NCBI GenBank assembly: GCA_031256815.1
Contig: JAIRPU010000013.1
Location: 1 to 5,293 of the forward strand
DNA from: Spirochaetaceae bacterium
Lineage (GTDB): Bacteria > Spirochaetota > Spirochaetia > Treponematales > Breznakiellaceae
Reading direction: 5' to 3'
Length of the DNA stretch: 5,293 nt
The notes under the pieces are model-generated. The model did no database searches and had not been told where the DNA came from. It saw nothing but the letters and a program-made list of their open reading frames with translations. Positions 1-5,175 of this stretch are shown here, piece by piece. The position numbers and the translations under genes are program-made. Position 1 is the stretch's first letter. Every line of letters begins with the position of its first letter.

Positions 1-177
1 TTCGGACAATGCGCTGAGCTGTTCCGCAGACTGCTTGCGCGCCGCATGGAAACGCTGCAATTCACCATCCGAATCTGTTATTATTTTTTTTTGAACTACA
101 AACGCGCTGCGGTCAAGAAAAAAGAGCTTTCCTGCCGCAATGCCCGCGCTTGCGCCTTTACCTTGTAAAGAAATCAT
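1..177 (-). CDS. ptsI: PTS Enzyme I (phosphoenolpyruvate-protein phosphotransferase), N-terminal 59 codons, cut by the window edge
   Basis: Enzyme I takes phosphate from PEP and passes it to HPr His15 in the cytoplasm, the first step of all PTS transport. Only the first 59 residues are present. The reading frame is open from the ATG at 177-175 to position 1. The start MISLQGKGASAGIAAGKLFF matches the family's N-terminal glycine/alanine-rich strand (G-x-x-A-S-x-G-I-A-x-G-x-x-F), which begins the swivelling phosphohistidine domain. The following residues form the charged helix typical of the HPr-binding segment. The active-site histidine and the PEP-binding barrel lie outside the window. An AGGAGA ribosome site (182-187) sits 4 nt before the ATG. 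The gene follows ptsH after 77 nt that contain two inverted repeats. A run of nine A residues in the coding strand (84-92) is a possible slippage site. The short length and the gene order next to HPr make identification good but not complete. Confidence 0.88.
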   Translation of the reverse strand, partial: MISLQGKGASAGIAAGKLFFLDRSAFVVQKKIITDSDGELQRFHAARKQSAEQLSALSE

Positions 178-254
178 AGTGTCTCCTGTTTTGCCGCCTG
201 CATTTTACCGGCAAAACGCGCCGCAAGGCGCATTAGCTCCGGCGCGGCAGTCTT
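178..254 (-). promoter_or_regulatory. ptsH-ptsI spacer with two adjacent inverted repeats just before the ptsI ribosome site
   Basis: Two hairpins can be drawn in the transcript. The first is GCGCC-TTGC-GGCGC (218-231), extendable by a G-U and two A-U pairs to 215-234. The second is TTTTGCCG paired with CGGCAAAA (189-196 with 209-216, 12-nt loop). The second ends one base before the AGGAGA site of ptsI. The two overlap by two bases when the first is extended. The GC-rich hairpin is followed by GTTTT, too short a U run for a convincing terminator. The likely effect is tuning of Enzyme I translation or of partial termination between ptsH and ptsI. That role is inferred from position only. Confidence 0.45.
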
Positions 255-518
255 TTACAAATTTGCCGGAAGATAGCTTTTTGCCGCGTCTATAACGGCA
301 GCTTCATCCTCTCCTTCGGCTTTTATAATAATAGTGTCATTTTGCTTTACTTTGAGTTTCATCAAAGCAAGCAATCCCTTCCCATCGCAGGAAACGCCTG
401 TATCGGCGCGCGAAATGGTAACTTTGCTTTTAAATTCGGCAAGTTTTTTTACAAAAAGCCCTGCCGGCCTCGCGTGAATCCCAAGCGGATCCTTAATTAC
501 ATAGGAAAACTCTGTCAT
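255..518 (-). CDS. ptsH: Phosphocarrier protein HPr
   Basis: HPr is the small cytoplasmic carrier that moves phosphate from Enzyme I to the EIIA domain of sugar permeases. In Gram-positive bacteria it also phosphorylates PRD regulators such as LicT. The protein is 87 residues, the normal family size. The active-site motif GIHARPA is intact, with His15 as phosphoacceptor and Arg17 beside it. The second regulatory region is unusual. Where B. subtilis HPr has K-S46-I-M-G-V-M-S-L, this protein reads K47-G48-L-L-A-L-M-K-L, with a two-residue longer loop before it. The serine used by HPr kinase is therefore replaced by glycine (codon GGA, 375-377). The start is firm: AAGGAG at 527-532 lies 8 nt upstream of the ATG. 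ptsH follows bglA after 92 nt and precedes ptsI, so it is probably cotranscribed with the beta-glucoside genes. No good separate promoter was found. Confidence 0.96.
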   Translation of the reverse strand: MTEFSYVIKDPLGIHARPAGLFVKKLAEFKSKVTISRADTGVSCDGKGLLALMKLKVKQNDTIIIKAEGEDEAAVIDAAKSYLPANL

Positions 519-555
519 TTTTTTGACTCCTTGACTATATTTTTTTGCCGTTTAG

Positions 556-596
556 CGCCTTCCGTTTTCTGTTTAATAATCAAAAAGCGGAAAGCG
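556..596 (-). other. Stem-loop in the bglA-ptsH spacer
   Basis: Bases 556-568 pair with 583-596 to give a 13-bp stem with one bulged base (587) and a 14-nt loop. Read as minus-strand RNA, the single non-Watson-Crick position (559 with 593) is a G-U wobble; read as plus-strand RNA it is a C-A mismatch. This suggests the structure belongs to the operon transcript. No U run follows on the minus strand (the next bases are CTAAACGGC and then A residues), so it does not look like an intrinsic terminator. An mRNA-processing or 3'-end-stabilising hairpin that sets different levels for the sugar genes and ptsHI is plausible but inferred. Confidence 0.5.
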
Positions 597-610
597 GGCA
601 GCGGCTGTTT

Positions 611-2041
611 TTATAATTTTTCGCCATTACCGGCAATAAGCTCCTTATACCAGAAAAAACTCTTTTTTCTGGTACGCGCCAAAGTTCCATTGCCCGAATC
701 ATCGCGGTCAACGTGTATAAAACCGTAACGTTTGGACATTTCGCCTGTAGACGCGCTTACAATGTCGATGCAGCCCCAGCTTGTATAACCTAAAAGTTCA
801 ACGCCGTCCTCTTCAACGGCCGTCTTCATCGCTTTTATATGCTCGCGCAGATATTCAATTCGATAATCGTCGTTTATACTGCCGTCCGCTTCGATATTAT
901 CACTTGCGCCAAGCCCGTTTTCCACAACAAAAAGCGGTTTTTGGTAACGGTCGTATAGAAAGTTAAGGGCCACACGAAGCCCAATCGGGTCAATTTGCCA
1001 TCCCCATTCAGAAGATTTTAGATAAGGATTTTTTATTCCGCCAAAGATATTGCCAGTGCCTTTATCTTTTGCAACAGAAGGGTCTGTTGAAACAGCGCTT
1101 GTTGAATAATAACTAAACGAAACAAAATCTACGGTGTTTTCGCGCAAAATACGCTCATCTTCCGCAGTTATGCCTGTGTCGATTTTTTTTTCAGAAAGAT
1201 AGCGCTTAAGCCATTGCGGATAAGCGCCGCGCGCCTGGACATCGGTAAGGCAATAATTCTTGCGTTCAAGCTCCATTTTTTGCCACGAATCTTCAGGCCG
1301 GCTGCTGTAAGGGTAGGCTACCATAGAAGCGACCATACTGCCGATTTTTGCGCCTGGAAGCATCTCCCGGCAGGCTTTTACGGCAAGCGCGCTTGCCACA
1401 AGCTGGTTATGACAGGCGGTATAACTCAACGCTTCTTTTTTTGATTCATCATCAACAAGAACCCCAGCACCCAAAAACAAAGCATGAAAGCTCATGTTAA
1501 TTTCATTAAAGGTAAGCCAATATTTTACCTTGTTTTTATAACGCGCAAAAACTGTTTTTGCATAACGTTCAAAAAGTGGAATTAAAGCGCGGTTTGCCCA
1601 GCCGTTATACTTTTTTGTAAGCGCTATTGGCATTTCCCAGTGCGAAAGCGTTACTAAAGGTTCTATACCGTATTTTTTACATTCGTCAAAAACTGAATCA
1701 TAAAAACGCAGCCCCGCTTCGTTTACTTCGCCTTCGCCGTCAGGAAAAATACGCGCCCACGAAATAGAAGTGCGGAACACTTTGAACCCCATTTCGGCAA
1801 AAAGCGCTATATCTTCTTTATAGTGATGATAAAAATCAATCGCAATATGCTCTGGGAAATATCCATTTTGGGACTCAATATTTTTACGAATTGCATTTGT
1901 ATCGAGAATTTCCGCAAAACGCCCCTTGCCGCCATGCATTACATCGCAGGTGGAAAGCGATTTGCCATCTTCCAGATACGCGCCTTCCGCCTGATGAGCG
2001 GCAATAGCGCCGCCCCATAAAAAATTATTTGAAAAACTCAT
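611..2041 (-). CDS. bglA: 6-phospho-beta-glucosidase, glycoside hydrolase family 1
   Basis: This cytoplasmic enzyme hydrolyses beta-glucosides phosphorylated at C6 during PTS uptake (for example salicin-, arbutin- or cellobiose-6-phosphate), releasing glucose-6-phosphate and the aglycone or glucose. At 476 residues it has the usual length for the family. The GH1 N-terminal signature is seen at residues 8-22 (FLWGGAIAAHQAEGA). The acid/base glutamate is E180 in LTFNE and the nucleophile is E374 in FVVENG. Specificity for phosphorylated substrate is supported by the segment around residues 429-440 (SASTGEMSKRYG). Ser429, Lys437 and Tyr439 correspond to the phosphate-binding Ser/Lys/Tyr set known from LacG and BglA. 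The glutamate that binds the unphosphorylated sugar O6 in ordinary beta-glucosidases is absent from the SWGCIDIVS segment. A GGAGT ribosome site (2049-2053) lies 7 nt before the ATG. It follows bglP by 75 nt and supplies the intracellular step for that permease. A nine-A run sits in the coding strand at 1183-1191. Confidence 0.96.
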   Translation of the reverse strand: MSFSNNFLWGGAIAAHQAEGAYLEDGKSLSTCDVMHGGKGRFAEILDTNAIRKNIESQNGYFPEHIAIDFYHHYKEDIALFAEMGFKVFRTSISWARIFPDGEGEVNEAGLRFYDSVFDECKKYGIEPLVTLSHWEMPIALTKKYNGWANRALIPLFERYAKTVFARYKNKVKYWLTFNEINMSFHALFLGAGVLVDDESKKEALSYTACHNQLVASALAVKACREMLPGAKIGSMVASMVAYPYSSRPEDSWQKMELERKNYCLTDVQARGAYPQWLKRYLSEKKIDTGITAEDERILRENTVDFVSFSYYSTSAVSTDPSVAKDKGTGNIFGGIKNPYLKSSEWGWQIDPIGLRVALNFLYDRYQKPLFVVENGLGASDNIEADGSINDDYRIEYLREHIKAMKTAVEEDGVELLGYTSWGCIDIVSASTGEMSKRYGFIHVDRDDSGNGTLARTRKKSFFWYKELIAGNGEKL

Positions 2042-2116
2042 TTTGTTTACTCCGTATAGGTTAACGGGCAGCGGTTTTTGAATTTATCAACCGGTTTAAA
2101 CCCGAAAACCTGTTTT
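2042..2116 (-). other. bglP-bglA spacer with overlapping short palindromes
   Basis: This 75-nt spacer carries the bglA ribosome site (2049-2053). It also contains two overlapping perfect palindromes, AACCGGTT (2089-2096) and GGTTTAAACC (2093-2102), and a copy of the decamer CGGGCAGCGG (2065-2074) that recurs after bglA. A weak 5-bp hairpin, CGGTT with AACCG, can be drawn in the transcript. There is no terminator-like stem followed by a U run, so read-through from bglP to bglA is expected. Confidence 0.4.
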
Positions 2117-4057
2117 TTATTCTACATAAAGCACAATGTCCCCCACGGCACATTCGCCGGACTTTGCCTGGACGATTTCCCTGTAATCTCCGGTGTTGGT
2201 AACAACAACCTGAGTTTCAAGGCTGTACCCTGCGCGGGCAATTATATCTTTATCGTATTCAAGTATAAGGTCGCCTGTTTTGACTTCTGCGCCTTCTTCA
2301 ACGTGCGATTTGAAGCCCTGCCCGCCGAGCTTTACCGTATCAATGCCGCAGTGAATAAGCACTTCTACGCCTTCCTTGCTCTTTATGCTTAAGGCGTGCT
2401 TTGTGTCAAAGACCATTTCTACCGTGCCGTCAAAAGGCGCAAAGATTTTTCCGCCAAGCGGCATAAAGCACACGCCTTTGCCAAGCGCCTCTTCCTGATG
2501 CGCCGGGTCTGCGGACTGGGTTATCGGCATGATGCGTCCTTTTACCGGCGCAAAAACCTTTTTCGCCGCTGCCGTATTCACTTTTGAGGTATCAATTACA
2601 GCAGCCGCAACGGTTCTTAGTTCGGCGGCATCGGGCTGGTATCTTGCGCGCACAATTAAAAAACTCGCTCCCATGGAAAGAAGGCTGGCGAATATTGCGA
2701 TGATAAAATTCATCGTAGAACCGGAAAAATTTGGAAGCAGATAACTGGGATAACAGAAAATCCCCATAGCGCCCATTTGCTGCGCTATGCCGCGCCCGTC
2801 CGATACAAAAATATTTCCCGCCAGCGCCGCCAGCGCTCCGCAGGCCGCACCGCAAAAACAGGCGGTAAAAAACGGTTTCTTTTTGGGCAGCGTAAAGCCG
2901 TAAATGATAGGCTCTGTAATACCGAAAATTCCGCCTATGCCCGCTGCAATTGCCGCGGAACGCCGCTCGGCATTCTTCATTTTTGTTGCCATGGCGAATA
3001 CCGCCCCTAACTGCGCTATAACCGCAATTTGAACATACGCGCTGATAATGGTAATGCCGTTGTCGCCCCAGATTGGGTTCTTTACCGCGGCTTCCTGTAT
3101 AAAAATTGGAACAATTGCCCAATGCAGCCCGAATATAACGAGTACTTGCCAGAAACCGCCTATGATAAGACCGAGCAGAATAGGCCCGATGTAGCGTATT
3201 TCGACTATCGCCTTAATTCCGTCCTGAATTCCAAGTCCTATAACGCCAAAAATTGGACCAATTATTAAAAAGGTAAGAGGAATCATTATAATGAGCGTAA
3301 AAAAAGGCGCAAGAAAGTTTTTTATTGCCGAAGGCAGCGTCTTCCTCAAATATTGATAGAATTTCGCCGCGCCATAAACCGCAAAAATCGAAGGAAGTAC
3401 GGTGCCTGAATAACGCATCATAACAAGAATATCCGCGCCGAGGAATTTATGAACGCCCCACGGGCCAAAAGGATACATTTCTACAATGGACGGATAAACA
3501 AGCGCTGAGCCTATCACCATACCTATAATCGGGTCGAGTTTGAACTTCTGCGCCGAAGTATAGGCTACAAGAATCGGCAGGAAGTACATAAGCGCGTCTC
3601 CCGCCGCATTAAGCACGGTAAACGAGGCATCGCCTGAAGAAGCCCAGCCTGGAATACAAATTTGCAGAGTGGCAATAAGCCCTTTTATAATGCCTATTCC
3701 CATTAATGCCGGCAATATCGGGGTAAAAACACCGGAAATTACGCTGATAAGCGCATTGCCTATGCTCTGTTTTTCTGCGCCGGCTTCCGCTCCGCCGCCG
3801 CCTGTAGAGGCACCGAGTTTTTCAAGTTCTACATAAACTTCGTGAACATCGTTCCCTATAACCACCTGATAAAGCCCGCCTGCCTTAACGACGCTTACAA
3901 CGCCCTCAGTTCCCTTTACCGCATCATCGTTAGCCTTTTTGTTGTCGCGCAGATTAAAGCGCAGACGTGTGGCGCAGTGAACAACGTTGCTGATATTTTC
4001 TTTCCCGCCTATGCCGGCGAGAATTCCTTCTGCTGTTTTAGCGAAATTTTTTTGCAT
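2117..4057 (-). CDS. bglP: PTS beta-glucoside-specific EIIBCA permease
   Basis: This membrane permease imports and phosphorylates a beta-glucoside and, in known systems, also inhibits its partner antiterminator by phosphorylation when no substrate is present. Its 646 residues show the B-C-A domain order of BglF/BglP. EIIB (about 1-82) carries the phosphocysteine Cys28 in NVVHCATRLRF. A Gly/Ala-rich linker follows (about 83-97). EIIC (about 100-470) has multiple hydrophobic segments, HWAIVPI from residue 312 and the conserved GITEPIIYG at 379-387. A second linker leads to EIIA (about 500-646), with phosphohistidine His569 in VLIHCGIDTV and the helper histidine His554 in DTKHALS. All three phosphotransfer domains are complete, so no separate EIIA is needed. 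The start is supported by GAGGAG (4064-4069), 6 nt before the ATG. The adjacent bglA favours a beta-glucoside substrate over sucrose or trehalose, which use related permeases; the exact glucoside is not visible from sequence. Confidence 0.95.
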   Translation of the reverse strand: MQKNFAKTAEGILAGIGGKENISNVVHCATRLRFNLRDNKKANDDAVKGTEGVVSVVKAGGLYQVVIGNDVHEVYVELEKLGASTGGGGAEAGAEKQSIGNALISVISGVFTPILPALMGIGIIKGLIATLQICIPGWASSGDASFTVLNAAGDALMYFLPILVAYTSAQKFKLDPIIGMVIGSALVYPSIVEMYPFGPWGVHKFLGADILVMMRYSGTVLPSIFAVYGAAKFYQYLRKTLPSAIKNFLAPFFTLIIMIPLTFLIIGPIFGVIGLGIQDGIKAIVEIRYIGPILLGLIIGGFWQVLVIFGLHWAIVPIFIQEAAVKNPIWGDNGITIISAYVQIAVIAQLGAVFAMATKMKNAERRSAAIAAGIGGIFGITEPIIYGFTLPKKKPFFTACFCGAACGALAALAGNIFVSDGRGIAQQMGAMGIFCYPSYLLPNFSGSTMNFIIAIFASLLSMGASFLIVRARYQPDAAELRTVAAAVIDTSKVNTAAAKKVFAPVKGRIMPITQSADPAHQEEALGKGVCFMPLGGKIFAPFDGTVEMVFDTKHALSIKSKEGVEVLIHCGIDTVKLGGQGFKSHVEEGAEVKTGDLILEYDKDIIARAGYSLETQVVVTNTGDYREIVQAKSGECAVGDIVLYVE

Positions 4058-4139
4058 ATATAGCTCCTCTATAATTATTAATTTTTAACATTAAATTTTG
4101 CCTTTGCGCCTTTTGCGCGCCTCTGCTTTTAACTTTCAT
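4058..4139 (-). other. licT-bglP spacer, no antiterminator site
   Basis: This 82-nt spacer contains the bglP ribosome site (4064-4069), an AT-rich stretch, and a run of three imperfect units in the transcript, GGCGCGCAAAA, GGCGCAAA and GGCAAAA (4096-4121). No RAT-like sequence and no stem followed by a U run is present. Expression of bglP should therefore depend on read-through from the single leader upstream of licT. No convincing promoter was found here. Confidence 0.5.
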
Positions 4140-5000
4140 TTATGATTTTAACTCCCTGTCTTCTATGCCTTCCATTATTTTTGTAATGTATATGGCAAGA
4201 AGCGCCGCATCGTTTTTATGCAGTTCAAGTCCGTATTTTTTATAAAGGTGGTCGCTAATACGGCTGCAACATTCGGCAACGCCTTCAAGACGGCTTAGGG
4301 CAAGCTTGTAAAGCTCGTCATCGGCCTTTGATGATTTTACATTTTGGGGAGCGGTAACATATTCAATAACCATGCTTCGCACATGATTTATAAAGCGCAT
4401 AAATACAAGAGTTTCTTTGTCTAAAATTATTTTGTAATACTGCTCTACAATTCTTAGAATATCTCCTGTTATTGTTACAATTTTAAAAGTTACCGGCATA
4501 TTGGAAGATTCAAATTCGGCGTTAATAAAATGCAGCGCAATGTTAAGCGCTTCTGCCTCCGGAAGGTTTATATCGCGTTCACGCTTTATTATTTCGAGCG
4601 CTTCAATGCCCGTTTGAAATTCGTCCGGATAAATATATCTTATATCAAATTGAAGCGGGGTTTGTGTGCTGATTTTGGCAGGATACTGTAAAACAACAGA
4701 AAAATGGTCGGCAAGCGCCACCACAATGCTTGGATTTAATCTGACTTTTAATTTCTCTTTACCGTAATCCACAATTTTACTGGCAAGCAGCACATATTCG
4801 TAAGAAAGTCCGGAAAGAGTATCGGCAAAGCGTCCTATAGAAGCGCTTTCCTGCGGGATAAATATTTTTTCTACAAGATTTATATCAACATCCATTCCCT
4901 GCACGGCCTGAAACCCTATGCCTTTGCCTAAAACAATAACTTCCTGACCAAAATCTTCCGCGAGAATTATATTGTTGTTATATTTTTTTATATTCTTCAT
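4140..5000 (-). CDS. licT: BglG/LicT-family transcription antiterminator with two PRD domains
   Basis: The protein binds the RAT hairpin in its own leader RNA and blocks the overlapping terminator, switching on the operon when beta-glucoside is available. From the chosen ATG it has 286 residues, close to LicT. The RNA-binding CAT domain (about 1-56) shows NNN at 8-10 and the VLGKGIGFQ motif around 23-31, at the same positions as in LicT. PRD1 (about 60-168) keeps both regulatory histidines, His99 (LADHFSV) and His157 (ALHFINAE). PRD2 (about 169-286) keeps the first, His206 (FINHVRS), but the second expected histidine is Tyr271 in LLAIYITKI (codon TAC, 4188-4190). The start at 5000 gives the LicT-like spacing to NNN and has AGGA (5009-5012) 8 nt upstream. 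An ATG at 5009 with GGAG (5018-5021) is an alternative adding three residues. A further upstream TTG at 5036 lies inside the terminator U run and is unlikely. The histidine loss may alter control by HPr. Confidence 0.94.
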   Translation of the reverse strand: MKNIKKYNNNIILAEDFGQEVIVLGKGIGFQAVQGMDVDINLVEKIFIPQESASIGRFADTLSGLSYEYVLLASKIVDYGKEKLKVRLNPSIVVALADHFSVVLQYPAKISTQTPLQFDIRYIYPDEFQTGIEALEIIKRERDINLPEAEALNIALHFINAEFESSNMPVTFKIVTITGDILRIVEQYYKIILDKETLVFMRFINHVRSMVIEYVTAPQNVKSSKADDELYKLALSRLEGVAECCSRISDHLYKKYGLELHKNDAALLAIYITKIMEGIEDRELKS

Positions 5001-5001
5001 T

Positions 5002-5018
5002 GTATACATCCTGTATAC
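5002..5018 (-). promoter_or_regulatory. Small inverted repeat presenting the licT ribosome site in its loop
   Basis: Two copies of the self-complementary hexamer GTATAC (5002-5007 and 5013-5018) flank the five bases AGGAT. In RNA they can pair as a 6-bp, AU-rich stem whose loop contains the AGGA ribosome site of licT, with the ATG two bases beyond the stem. The alternative ATG at 5009-5007 starts inside the loop. The stem is weak, so an effect on translation is only a possibility. The hexamers are 11 bp apart, about one helical turn. Confidence 0.35.
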
Positions 5019-5034
5019 TCCGTCAAATTCAAGC

Positions 5035-5106
5035 AAAAAAAAACCTAAACCAGCAAAACGCCCAATTCGGATAAACCCAATGAGTGGCTTTTGGCTGGTT
5101 TAGGTT
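5035..5106 (-). terminator. Rho-independent terminator in the licT leader (RAT-controlled)
   Basis: The transcript can form a 13-bp perfect stem, AACCTAAACCAGC (5094-5106) with GCTGGTTTAGGTT (5042-5054), followed directly by a run of U (A5035-A5043 on the plus strand, nine in total, the last two inside the stem). The stem continues inward through AAAA/UUUU and GCC/GGC pairs, each preceded by a bulge. The first four bases of the 5' arm (5103-5106) are the last four bases of the RAT, so the two structures exclude each other. This is the standard antitermination arrangement. It ends transcription before licT when LicT is inactive. Confidence 0.95.
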
Positions 5107-5136
5107 ATGCCCGGAAATAAAATCCGGTAGCAATCC
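5103..5136 (-). promoter_or_regulatory. RAT (ribonucleic antiterminator) site for LicT/BglG
   Basis: The transcript begins GGATTGCTACCGG and ends CCGGGCATAACC, closely matching the known BglG/LicT target, which begins GGATTGTTACTG and ends CAGGCAAAACC. The central stem is CCGGA with TCCGG (5 bp, 7-nt loop). At 34 nt it is about 5 nt longer than the classical 29-nt site because of a larger stem and loop. Its last four bases are shared with the 5' arm of the terminator, so LicT binding should prevent terminator folding. The gene just downstream encodes the matching protein, which supports autoregulation. Confidence 0.93.
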
Positions 5137-5146
5137 TCTTGAATAC

Positions 5147-5175
5147 ATAATACTATATGAATTTTTAAATGTCAA
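5147..5175 (-). promoter_or_regulatory. Sigma-70/sigma-A type promoter of the operon
   Basis: The minus strand carries a perfect -35 TTGACA (5170-5175), a 17-bp spacer and a -10 TATTAT (5147-5152), one mismatch from TATAAT. The predicted transcription start is near 5139-5140, so the RAT begins within about five bases of the RNA 5' end, as in other antiterminator leaders. The strength of the promoter fits constitutive initiation with control applied at the terminator. No clear catabolite-response element was seen overlapping it. Confidence 0.9.

Noticed and set aside
533..538. TATAGT as the -10 of a separate ptsH promoter.
   Set aside because: At 17 bp upstream the sequence is GAAGGC rather than TTGACA, and transcription would start within or next to the ribosome site.
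556..614. Plus-strand intrinsic terminator using the bglA-ptsH stem.
   Set aside because: The U run (TTTTT at 608-612) is more than ten bases away from the stem end, and no plus-strand gene exists to terminate.
2592..3122. 176-codon minus-strand open frame overlapping bglP in another frame.
   Set aside because: The translation is low in hydrophobic organisation and rich in Arg/Cys/Tyr, the usual shadow of an alanine/glycine-rich membrane gene. It has no ribosome site or family resemblance.
5001..5036. Upstream TTG start at 5036 for the licT gene, adding 12 residues.
   Set aside because: The codon lies inside the terminator U run, and the family N-terminus (M-K-x-x-K-x-x-N-N-N) starts exactly at the ATG at 5000.
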